Source: Oscillibacter sp. (GTDB lineage Bacteria > Bacillota > Clostridia > Oscillospirales > Oscillospiraceae). From it: a stretch of DNA of 10,518 nucleotides. The notes under the pieces are model-generated. The model worked only from the letters and a program-made list of their open reading frames with translations, ran no database searches and was not told where the DNA came from. The stretch covers positions 1 through 10,518 of the forward strand of contig JAAWIL010000268.1 in assembly GCA_022796315.1 (NCBI GenBank), in the 5' to 3' direction. Below are positions 1 through 6,271 of this stretch, piece after piece. The position numbers were made by a program, and so were the translations under genes. Numbering within the stretch: the stretch's first letter is position 1; every line of letters starts with the position of its first letter.

Positions 1-141
1 CCGCAGGCATCCTGACGGATGGCAAGGATTTTTAACGCAGTCAGGGCGGAAAATACGCCGCCAAGACATGCGCGGGGAGATTTTAAACAGGCTCTGAGAG
101 AATGGGAGCGGGGGCTTCTGCCGGGAGGCCCGGCCTTTGGG
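1..141. other. non-coding stretch downstream of prfB, repeat-like
   Basis: No supportable gene. On the minus strand an ATG at 69-67 opens a 23-codon frame that runs off the window edge, but it has no ribosome binding site; the bases before it read TCTCCCCGC. Small palindromes are visible: CATCC/GGATG (8-12 and 17-21), GGCG/CGCC around an A-rich loop (45-59), and GCCGGG/CCCGGC with a 3-base loop (120-134). The last lies just after the prfB stop and could help end its transcript, but no T-run follows it on the minus strand, so it is not a convincing intrinsic terminator. The overall look is that of a dispersed intergenic repeat, which is inference. Confidence 0.4.
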
Positions 142-1266
142 TTACTTCTTCAGCTCTCCCGTGGCCAGCTGGGTGAGGTAGGCGTTCAGGAAGCCGTCCA
201 GATCCCCGTCCATCACGGCGTCGATGCCGCTGGTTTCGTAGCCCGTCCGGGTGTCCTTCACCATTTGGTAGGGCATGAATACATAGGAGCGGATCTGGCT
301 GCCCCACTCGATCTTCATCTGCACGCCCTTGATGTCGCTGATCTTCTCCGCGTGCTGCTGGGCCTTCAGCTCCAGGAGCTTGGCCCGGAGCATCTTCATG
401 CAGTTGTCCTTGTTCTGGAACTGGCTGCGCTCCTGCTGAGAGGCCACCACGATGCCCGTGGGCTTGTGGATCAGGCGGACGGCGGAGGAGGTCTTGTTGA
501 CGTGCTGTCCGCCGGCGCCGCTGGCCCGGTAGACCTGCATCTCGATGTCCTCATCCCGGATCTCGATGGACTCGTCGTTTTCAATCTCCGGCATGACCTC
601 GATGGCGGCAAAGGAGGTCTGCCGGCGGGCGTTGGCGTCGAAGGGGGAGACCCGCACCAGGCGGTGGACGCCGTTCTCGCTCTTCAAAAGGCCGTAGGCG
701 TTCTCGCCCTCGATGGAGATGGCGGCGGACTTGATGCCGGCCTCGTCGCCGTCCTCGTAGTCCAGGACCTTGTAGACGAACCCGTGGCGCTCCGCCCAGC
801 GGGTGTACATCCGGTAGAGCATCTGAGCCCAGTCCTGGGCCTCGGTGCCGCCGGCGCCGGCGTGGAACTGCAAAATGGCGTTGGAGCTGTCGTACTCCCC
901 GGAGAGGAGGGTGGTCATGCGGGTCTCCTCCACCTGGCTCTCCAGGGCGGCGAACTCGGTTTTCAGCTCCTCCAGAAGGTCTGGGTCGTCGGCCTCCTGG
1001 CCCATCTCGCACAGGGCGGTCAGGTCCTCCCAGGAGGAGAGGAGCTTCTGGTGCCGGGCAATCTTGTTCTGGAGCTGCTTTAAGCGCATCTGCACCTTTT
1101 GGGAGCGCTCCAGGTCGTTCCAGAAGCCGTCCTGGGCGGTTTCGTCCTCCAGGCGGGCGGCCTCCTGCCGGGCGGACTCGATGTCCAGGGCGGCGGAGAG
1201 CTTGTCCAGCTCCGGCTCCAGCTCCCGGAGTTTTTGCTTATAGGCGTCGTATTCAATCAGAGCCAT
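142..1266 (-). CDS. prfB: peptide chain release factor 2 (RF2)
   Basis: Class I release factor that reads UGA and UAA in the ribosomal A site and triggers release of the finished protein. The 374-residue product is close to the E. coli length of 365. The N-terminal helical domain covers about residues 1-110. The stop-codon-reading tripeptide SPF is at 207-209 and the catalytic GGQ at 252-254, inside YRASGAGGQHVNKT. SPF marks it as RF2 rather than RF1. Residue 248, equivalent to E. coli 246, is Ala, the residue usual in most bacteria, not the Thr of E. coli K-12. The start at 1266 (MALIEY) was chosen because GGAG lies 8 bases upstream (1278-1275) and because the promoter's predicted transcription start (about 1296) falls after the alternative in-frame ATG at 1299. 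Codons 27-28 read CTG GAC where many bacteria have a CTT TGA C frameshift site, so the gene is one uninterrupted frame. Stop codon TAA. Confidence 0.98.
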   Translation of the reverse strand: MALIEYDAYKQKLRELEPELDKLSAALDIESARQEAARLEDETAQDGFWNDLERSQKVQMRLKQLQNKIARHQKLLSSWEDLTALCEMGQEADDPDLLEELKTEFAALESQVEETRMTTLLSGEYDSSNAILQFHAGAGGTEAQDWAQMLYRMYTRWAERHGFVYKVLDYEDGDEAGIKSAAISIEGENAYGLLKSENGVHRLVRVSPFDANARRQTSFAAIEVMPEIENDESIEIRDEDIEMQVYRASGAGGQHVNKTSSAVRLIHKPTGIVVASQQERSQFQNKDNCMKMLRAKLLELKAQQHAEKISDIKGVQMKIEWGSQIRSYVFMPYQMVKDTRTGYETSGIDAVMDGDLDGFLNAYLTQLATGELKK

Positions 1267-1302
1267 GATGATTTCTCCATTCTTTGGATTCATAATCATC
1301 CT

Positions 1303-1331
1303 ATTATACCGAAGGGAAATTTATTTGTAAA
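1303..1331 (-). promoter_or_regulatory. sigma-A promoter of prfB
   Basis: On the minus strand, TTTACA (1331-1326), a spacer of exactly 17 bases, and a perfect TATAAT (1308-1303). This is one base from the consensus -35 and identical to the consensus -10. Transcription should begin near 1296, giving a leader of about 30 bases with GGAG at 1278-1275 before the ATG at 1266. The promoter overlaps or lies just before the more distal in-frame ATG at 1299, which argues against that ATG as the start. No operator or riboswitch is visible in the short leader. Confidence 0.85.
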
Positions 1332-1402
1332 GGGGAGAATTCTGAAAAACAGCGTGTTTGGACACGGATTTTATCATCGGGAACCGCCTGTGGACGGGGA
1401 AG

Positions 1403-1524
1403 GCCCTCTCGGTCCGGCCTGCGGCCGGCCAGCTCCCCCAGAGGGGGCGCTTGCGGGATGTCGATTCCCCCCTGAACCTCTCCCTTTGGGAGAGGCGGCA
1501 CGGCGGAGCCGTGACGGAGAGGGC
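1403..1524. repeat. palindromic intergenic element with four nested hairpins
   Basis: The element is bounded by a perfect 8-bp inverted repeat, GCCCTCTC (1403-1410) and GAGAGGGC (1517-1524). Inside lie four hairpins with 3-base loops: CCGGCC/GGCCGG (1414-1428), CCCCC/GGGGG (1435-1447), CCTCTCCC/GGGAGAGG (1477-1495) and CACGGC/GCCGTG (1499-1513). It lies in the divergent gap between prfB and the surface-protein gene and belongs to neither. The open frames that cross it on both strands have low-complexity translations and no ribosome binding sites. I remember similar sequences scattered between genes in Oscillospiraceae, but copy number cannot be seen here. No transposase is present, so it would be non-autonomous if mobile. 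Confidence 0.65.
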
Positions 1525-1689
1525 GTCCCGCCTGTTCTGCCAGATCTCCCAACAGACAGAACCGGGGACATTTCTGGGCACGGAAATTATGGTAATAAAT
1601 GGAATTTCTGGAGGGAAGCGGAAGAATACCCTCATCCAGGCGGGGCAAAGCCGAATTGTTTCCAGGATGATACAAAATTGTTGCCGTTC

Positions 1690-1750
1690 GTTCACAGTTT
1701 GTTCATGAAAAAGAGGGCGTGTTTCGCTATCTTATAAAGAGGTATATTAT
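1690..1750 (+). promoter_or_regulatory. putative promoter/operator region of the SLH surface-protein gene
   Basis: The DNA turns AT-rich just before the gene. A -10-like TATATT (1743-1748) or overlapping TATTAT (1745-1750) lies about 40 bases before the start codon, and a second TATAAA is at 1733-1738. None has a good -35 at 16-18 bases. Further up, GTTCA occurs twice with an 11-base period (1690-1694 and 1701-1705), within TTCACA-N5-TTCATG. One-turn direct repeats of this kind are typical of sites for OmpR/PhoB-type response regulators, so activator-dependent transcription is possible. Only the AT-rich -10-like sequences and the repeat are seen; the rest is inference. Confidence 0.35.
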
Positions 1751-1774
1751 GTAACCCGAAATCCGAGACAGCAT

Positions 1775-1780
1775 GGAGGA
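1775..1780 (+). promoter_or_regulatory. ribosome binding site of the SLH surface-protein gene
   Basis: GGAGGA ends 6 bases before the ATG at 1787. The strong match and spacing, together with the signal peptide that follows directly, fix this start codon. Confidence 0.9.
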
Positions 1781-1786
1781 AATCTT

Positions 1787-4700
1787 ATGAACGGATTATG
1801 GAAAAAGCGCGTCTCAGCGTTCATCATGGCGCTGGTGATGATTGTCAGCCTGATGCCGATGGCATTGGCGGAGGGGGAGGAAATCCCCGGCGGCACAGCG
1901 ATAGTTACAGAGGGAGGGGGTTCCGGGAAGGAAGAAGAGATCCCTGATGGAGGCCCCGGAGATAATACCGGAACCGAGCATAAACATTCTTATACAGAAA
2001 CCATTATAAAAGAGGCCTCTTGTACAGAAGAAGGATCAAAAAAGCTTACTTGTGACTGTGGACACAGTTATGACGTGACTATTGATCCTCTTGGACACAA
2101 TTATGGCAGTTGGGAAGTTGTGGCTGCCGCAACCTGCACGGCAGATGGTTCAAATAGAAGAAAGTGTTCTCGATGCAACGATGTAGACACACAGAACATT
2201 AAGGCATTGGGGCATGATTGGAAAACCACAAGTGAAATAAAGCCAACTTGCACTCAGGCTGGAACAATAACCCAAACATGCCAGCGTACTGGCTGTGGTG
2301 AGACTGAAACAAACGAGCAAAAAGCCCTAGGTCACGATTATAGTTGGACCAATAATGGGGACAATCATACCGGTACGTGTAAACGGAACGATTCCACAAT
2401 CGCCAGCGAAGCGCATGTGGATGGTAACAAAGACAATATTTGTGACAAATGTACGGCTCCGATGGGAGCAACTAGCTTCACGGTGGTTTTCCAGACTCTA
2501 AACACAAATGGTTCAGCCACCACAACAACTCAGAATGTTGCCTTAAATGGTAAGCCCACCACCCCCGGCAATCCTAGTTCTGTTACCTTCGGCGGGAAAA
2601 CCTATACGTTCAAGGGTTGGACAGAAGTGAATGCTGGAAGCAACTGGTATGTTTATACGAATCAGAAGCTGGTTACCCCTGCCGCTCAGAGTGTGGCTGC
2701 GAACGTGACTTACTATGCGGTCTACACGACCAGCGGCTACACGGTCACATTCCAGTACCTCAATAGTAACGGCAGTTCTACCAACAGTGTCCAAACAGTT
2801 GGTTTGAACAGCTATCCCGCTAATCCAGGGACGCCCTCCGCAGTTACCGTTGGCGGGACAACTTACACTTTTTATTGTTGGAGCACCAACAGCAGCAACA
2901 ATCCGTGGTATGTTTATAAGAATCAGGCTCCGGTATCACCCACCAGCCAGAAGGTTACCGGAAATATCACCTATTATGCCCTCTACACGGCGAAGGTTAG
3001 CACCGACATCACCCTCACCGCCGCGCCGGGCAAGTCCGTGGACTTTGACATCGGCAAGTTCCAGGACGCCTACCGGAGCAAGTACTCCAGCGGCACCATC
3101 GACTATGTGGAGTTCGTGGTCCCCAGCAGCTATTCCAACTTCTCGGGCACGATTTACGACGGCTCCACGGAGCTCAGCCGCAGCGACCTGAACAGCAGCA
3201 TCTACTACTACAGCGGCGGCTCCAGCGGCAGCCGGCTCAAGGACCTGTCCTTCCAGGCGGACAAGAAGGCCAAGAGCGGGGACTCCCTGACCCTCAGCTA
3301 CACCGCCTATGCCAGCAAGAACAGCTACGTGGACGGCAAGCTGATCCTGAAGGTCAGCGGCACCAGCGCCAGCGGGGACATTGAGTACGAGGTGGCCCCC
3401 GGCAAGACCGTGGACTTCAACAGCCGGGACTTCCGGGACTACCTGCGGGACACCTACAAGGGCGAGTACCTGGACTATGTCCGCTTTGACAGCGTCTCCA
3501 TCAGCGGCGGCACCCTCTACCACAACTACGGCAAGAGCGGCGAGACCTCTTACACCGGCAGCAAGCTGAGCAAGGAGTACTTCTACGAGGACCCGGGCAA
3601 GAACCAGTGCGGTCTGGACAACCTGACCTTCGTGGCCTCCAACAGCTTCAAGAGCGATCTCACCATCGGCTTCACCGCCTACTCCTACACCAACAGCAGC
3701 CACAATGTCAAGGGTGAGGTGGTCATCGTCTCCACCTCCAAGGGCGCCAGCGGGGACATTGAGTATGAGGTGGCCCCCGGCAAGACCGTGGACCTGAAGG
3801 CCACCGACTTCCGCAAGTTCCTCCGGGACGAGGAGGACAGCTCCTCCGTGGTGGATTACGTGGAATTCAAGCGGCCCAGCTCCACCTCCATTTTCAACGA
3901 CGGCACCCTGTACTACGACCGGGGCGGCAGGAGCGAAACCGCCCTGACCCGGTCCAACATCAGCGGCTATAAGTTCTACTACAGTCCCGGCAGCAAGGAC
4001 TATGACCTGGACGACCTGACCTTTGAGGCCAAGAGCAGCTTCAAGGACGAGATCGAGCTGGACTTCACCGTCTACGGCACCGGGAAGAACGAGTACGCCA
4101 CCGGCACCCTGGTCATCAAGTCCACCAGCAAGACGGAGAAGGGCGACATCAACTATGAGGTCACCCCCGGCAAGACCGTGAACCTGAAGGCCACCGACTT
4201 CCGCACATTCCTGCGGGACGAGGAGGACAGCAAGGCCGTGGTGGACTATGTGGTGTTCCGGAAGCCCAGCTCCACCTCCATCTTCGACGACGGCACCCTG
4301 TACTACGACCGGAGCGGCAAGAGCGAGATCACCCTGACCCGGTCCAACATCAGCAGCTACAAGTTCCACTACAGCCCCGGCAGCAAGGAGTACGACCTGG
4401 ACGACCTGACCTTTGAGGCCAAGAGCAGCTTCAGGGACTCCATCACCCTGGACTTCACCGTCTACGGCACCGACGACGAGGAGGCCGACGGCACCCTGGT
4501 GATCTACACCAACTCCTCCGCGGCGGCGGGCTCCAACTACGTGGGCAGCATCCGCTACAACACCGTCTCCGGCACCAATGTCCAGATCAACGCCAACGAC
4601 ATTGCCCGCTTCCTGAACCAGAGCCTGCCGGGCTACAGCCTCCAGTACGTGACGCTGACCGGCGTGCCCTCCAGCGGCACCCTGTACTACAACTACTACA

Positions 4701-5773
4701 ACGCCAGCAAGTACGGCACCGCCTCCCGGATGGCCCTGAACTCCTCCAACTGCGCGGGACAGAACTTCTACTTCGCCCCCGGCTCCACCGCCCAGTACGC
4801 CCTGACGGAGCTGACCTACGTCCCCAGCAGCTACAACTACTGCGCCAGCATCCCCTTCACCGCCTATGCCGCCAACTCCCTCAGCGTGGCGGGCACGATC
4901 CTCATCAGCGTCAGCCAGCGCACCCTCTCCGAGGTCTACGGCGTGACGCCCAGGAACACGGCGGTGAACTTCCCGGCGTCCTCCATCTACAACGCCGTCC
5001 AGAGCGCCACCGGCTCCGGCCTGTACAGCATCCAGCTCCTGAAGCTGCCGCCCGCCAACGCCGGTACGATCTACGTGGGCAGCGGCACGAATACCCGGGC
5101 GGCCACCAACGTGCAGTACACCTACAGCAGCGGCACCAACTCCATCAGCCAGCTGCGCTTTGTGCCCGGCGCCTCCTTCACGGGCTCTGTGGAGATCCCC
5201 TATGTGGCCCTGAACAGCAGCGGCACGGCCCTGGCCTCCGGCACCTTCTCCCTGGGCGTGGTGAACCGGGTGAAGAGCTTCACCGACGTGGGCAGCGGGT
5301 CCTGGTGCTATAAGTACGTGGCGGAGCTGTCGGACGCCAATGTGATTTCCGGCTACTCCAACGGCAGCTTCAAGCCGGACAGCACCGTGTCCTACGGCGC
5401 GGCGCTGAAGCTGATCATGCTGGCGGCGGGCTATCCCGAGCAGGCGCCCACCACGAAGAACGTCTTCAGCGGCTATCTGGCCAAGGCCCGGGCCGACGGT
5501 CTGGTGAGCCGCAACAACGTGAACCTCAGCGCCCCCATCACCCGTCTCCAGGTGGCCCAGCTGGCCGCCGGCGCGCTGAAGCTGAACACCAGCAACCTCT
5601 CCAGCGTGAAGCCCTTCACGGATACCTCGGATCTGTACGTGCAGGCGCTGAACGCGGCGGGGATTGTGGAGGGATACTTCAACAACGGTACGAGTACCTT
5701 CCGTCCCAACAACAGCCTGACTCGCGGCCAGATGTCCGCCATTGTCTGGCGGATGCAGAACTACCGCAAGTAA
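1787..5773 (+). CDS. secreted multi-repeat surface protein with C-terminal SLH domains
   Basis: A 1328-residue protein predicted to be exported and held on the cell wall. Residues 1-28 form a Sec signal peptide (WKKR, a hydrophobic core, then cleavage at MALA|E). After an acidic linker come treble-clef-like repeats of about 38 residues with Cys at 79/89/91, 117/127/130 and 155/165/170, each ending in an LGH motif; a decayed fourth has Cys 198/219/222. Two InlB B-repeat or Flg_new-like units follow (about 229-314 and 317-404, both with VxFQxLNxNGS and TYYAxYT). Six beta-rich repeats start near residues 406, 530, 656, 786, 920 and 1047, with a GDIxYEVxPGKTV opening, a central GTLYY and a DLTFxAxSSF motif. 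Three SLH domains occupy about 1165-1216, 1225-1270 and 1277-1328; the last is the most canonical (GxFRPNNSLTRGQMSAIVWRM) and the middle one is weak. SLH domains bind pyruvylated secondary wall polymers. Codon use changes sharply near base 3000. Adhesion or wall architecture is inferred; no enzymatic motif is visible. Monocistronic, with its own ribosome binding site and terminator. Confidence 0.93.
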   Translation: MNGLWKKRVSAFIMALVMIVSLMPMALAEGEEIPGGTAIVTEGGGSGKEEEIPDGGPGDNTGTEHKHSYTETIIKEASCTEEGSKKLTCDCGHSYDVTIDPLGHNYGSWEVVAAATCTADGSNRRKCSRCNDVDTQNIKALGHDWKTTSEIKPTCTQAGTITQTCQRTGCGETETNEQKALGHDYSWTNNGDNHTGTCKRNDSTIASEAHVDGNKDNICDKCTAPMGATSFTVVFQTLNTNGSATTTTQNVALNGKPTTPGNPSSVTFGGKTYTFKGWTEVNAGSNWYVYTNQKLVTPAAQSVAANVTYYAVYTTSGYTVTFQYLNSNGSSTNSVQTVGLNSYPANPGTPSAVTVGGTTYTFYCWSTNSSNNPWYVYKNQAPVSPTSQKVTGNITYYALYTAKVSTDITLTAAPGKSVDFDIGKFQDAYRSKYSSGTIDYVEFVVPSSYSNFSGTIYDGSTELSRSDLNSSIYYYSGGSSGSRLKDLSFQADKKAKSGDSLTLSYTAYASKNSYVDGKLILKVSGTSASGDIEYEVAPGKTVDFNSRDFRDYLRDTYKGEYLDYVRFDSVSISGGTLYHNYGKSGETSYTGSKLSKEYFYEDPGKNQCGLDNLTFVASNSFKSDLTIGFTAYSYTNSSHNVKGEVVIVSTSKGASGDIEYEVAPGKTVDLKATDFRKFLRDEEDSSSVVDYVEFKRPSSTSIFNDGTLYYDRGGRSETALTRSNISGYKFYYSPGSKDYDLDDLTFEAKSSFKDEIELDFTVYGTGKNEYATGTLVIKSTSKTEKGDINYEVTPGKTVNLKATDFRTFLRDEEDSKAVVDYVVFRKPSSTSIFDDGTLYYDRSGKSEITLTRSNISSYKFHYSPGSKEYDLDDLTFEAKSSFRDSITLDFTVYGTDDEEADGTLVIYTNSSAAAGSNYVGSIRYNTVSGTNVQINANDIARFLNQSLPGYSLQYVTLTGVPSSGTLYYNYYNASKYGTASRMALNSSNCAGQNFYFAPGSTAQYALTELTYVPSSYNYCASIPFTAYAANSLSVAGTILISVSQRTLSEVYGVTPRNTAVNFPASSIYNAVQSATGSGLYSIQLLKLPPANAGTIYVGSGTNTRAATNVQYTYSSGTNSISQLRFVPGASFTGSVEIPYVALNSSGTALASGTFSLGVVNRVKSFTDVGSGSWCYKYVAELSDANVISGYSNGSFKPDSTVSYGAALKLIMLAAGYPEQAPTTKNVFSGYLAKARADGLVSRNNVNLSAPITRLQVAQLAAGALKLNTSNLSSVKPFTDTSDLYVQALNAAGIVEGYFNNGTSTFRPNNSLTRGQMSAIVWRMQNYRK
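3752..4531 (+). repeat. 390-bp tandem in-gene duplication (repeats 3 and 4)
   Basis: Two adjacent coding repeats with the same 390-base (130-codon) period, 3752-4141 and 4142-4531, are far more alike in DNA than any other pair in the gene. The longest identical block I traced by eye is 40 bases, 4004-4043 against 4394-4433, encoding DLDDLTFEAKSSF. Shared stretches also cover the KATDF, LRDEEDS, PSSTSIF and GTLYYDR segments. The remaining repeats share only protein motifs. This points to a recent in-frame duplication. Confidence 0.85.
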
Positions 5774-5784
5774 GAACGCGAAGA

Positions 5785-5817
5785 GCCCGCCGTCCGAAAG
5801 GACGGCGGGCTTGCTTT
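5785..5817 (+). terminator. Rho-independent terminator of the SLH surface-protein gene
   Basis: Perfect 11-bp stem GCCCGCCGTCC/GGACGGCGGGC (5785-5795 and 5800-5810) with a stable GAAA tetraloop, followed by TTGCTTT. It starts 12 bases after the TAA stop. Confidence 0.9.
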
Positions 5818-5826
5818 GCGGGGGAA

Positions 5827-5907
5827 ATTGACAGGAGGCAGTTACGGTCACGATCACCGTAAAACGCAGAAACCGCCACCCAGCGCGGTGACGGTTTCTA
5901 TTGACAG
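5827..5907. repeat. hairpin segment flanked by 8-bp direct repeats
   Basis: ATTGACAG occurs at 5827-5834 and again at 5900-5907. Between them lie ACGGT/ACCGT (5844-5860) and a larger imperfect hairpin, GAAACCG-C-CACC against GGTG-A-CGGTTTC (5869-5898, loop CAGCGC, one mismatch). On the minus strand the larger stem is followed by TGCGTTTTA, so it could act as a weak minus-strand terminator, although no minus-strand gene is seen upstream of it. The direct repeats might be the footprint of a small insertion or chance. Confidence 0.4.
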
Positions 5908-6087
5908 AAACGAACACAATGTAGAGGCCAGCCGCTTGCGGCGGGGGACTCTTCCGCCTTTATAATACCACAACTCCGGGGAAAGCCAAGGGGCTCCTTG
6001 GGCCGTGTAGATCCTTCTCTTGAATCTGCGCCGTCTCTCCCCGCAAAAGGCGGGGCTCTGCCCCTGTTTTGCTGACCTTTTTCCCTG
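5908..6087. other. gene-free structured intergenic DNA
   Basis: No coding frame here has a ribosome binding site or a sensible translation. There is a perfect TATAAT at 5961-5966 (plus strand) without an evident -35, a hairpin CCAAGG/CCTTGG (5986-6001), and a segment with mutually exclusive pairings: CCCCGC/GCGGGG (6039-6055) against GGGGC/GCCCC (6052-6064). The second can be extended by GCAAAA/TTTTGC (6043-6048 and 6067-6072). Together with the terminator at 6088-6110 this could be a short structured RNA, but it matches no RNA family I can recognise. Confidence 0.3.
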
Positions 6088-6110
6088 CCGCCGCTTTGCG
6101 GCGGTTTTTA
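6088..6110 (+). terminator. Rho-independent terminator with no evident upstream gene
   Basis: Stem CCGCCGC/GCGGCGG (6088-6094 and 6098-6104) with a TTT loop, followed directly by TTTTTA. The form is textbook, yet the preceding coding gene already has its own terminator about 280 bases earlier. It may catch readthrough, end a small RNA starting near 5973, or be part of a repeat. It also implies that the gene at 6272 needs a promoter downstream of here. Confidence 0.75.
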
Positions 6111-6120
6111 CGAGGGTTTC

Positions 6121-6193
6121 GCAGGGGCCCTGCCCCTGCACCCCGCCAGGGGGCGCCGCCCCCTGGACCTCCGCCAGCTTTTGAAAAAGCTGG
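6121..6193. repeat. three-hairpin palindromic intergenic repeat
   Basis: Three consecutive near-perfect hairpins: GCAGGGGC/GCCCCTGC (6121-6139, loop CCT), CCAGGGGGC/GCCCCCTGG (6146-6166, loop GCC) and CCAGCTTTT/AAAAGCTGG (6174-6193, 2-base loop). A T-rich CAAAACTTTTTCC follows. I recall closely similar blocks between genes of many Oscillospiraceae genomes; that is memory, not a search. It separates the terminator at 6110 from the tail-fibre-like gene and leaves about 80 bases for that gene's promoter, where none is obvious. Confidence 0.65.
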
Positions 6194-6257
6194 ACCAAAA
6201 CTTTTTCCGTTCCTTGCACGGGCCTGGGCAAAAGCACGAAAGATGCGGCGCAGTTGT

Positions 6258-6264
6258 AAGGAGG
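6258..6264 (+). promoter_or_regulatory. ribosome binding site of the tail-fibre-like gene
   Basis: AAGGAGG ends 7 bases before the ATG at 6272. This perfect Shine-Dalgarno match selects this start and supports the frame as a real gene despite the repeat-rich upstream DNA. Confidence 0.88.
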
Positions 6265-6271
6265 GGATCAC

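Noticed and set aside
19..1083. Long plus-strand open frame opposite prfB, translating to about 354 residues
   Set aside because: It lies antisense to a clear RF2 gene. Its Leu/Val/Gly/His-rich translation is what GC-rich codon bias produces on the opposite strand, and no family is recognisable.
142..1299. Longer prfB start at 1299
   Set aside because: The predicted transcription start (about 1296) lies downstream of this ATG, and the extra residues (MIMNPKNGEII) are not part of the RF2 family. The ATG at 1266 has GGAG at good spacing.
1403..1524. CRISPR array or riboswitch in the palindromic region
   Set aside because: The hairpins differ in sequence and spacing, so there are no repeat-spacer units. 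No conserved riboswitch core is recognisable, and the element is about 260 bases from the next start codon.
1304..1695. Overlapping minus-strand frames upstream of prfB
   Set aside because: They cross the prfB promoter and the palindromic element, have no ribosome binding site, and two frames overlap with unrelated low-complexity products.
2936..5917. Minus-strand open frame of 993 residues opposite the SLH surface-protein gene
   Set aside because: Its Gly/Ala/Val/His-rich sequence mirrors the repeats of the real gene, and it has no signal, domain or ribosome binding site. It is a composition shadow, long only because C/G-ending codons remove stops from the other strand.
5908..6110. tRNA, SRP RNA, 6S RNA or tmRNA in the structured gap
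   Set aside because: I found no cloverleaf, TPsiC-like motif, SRP tetraloop region or tmRNA tag frame. Only generic hairpins are present.
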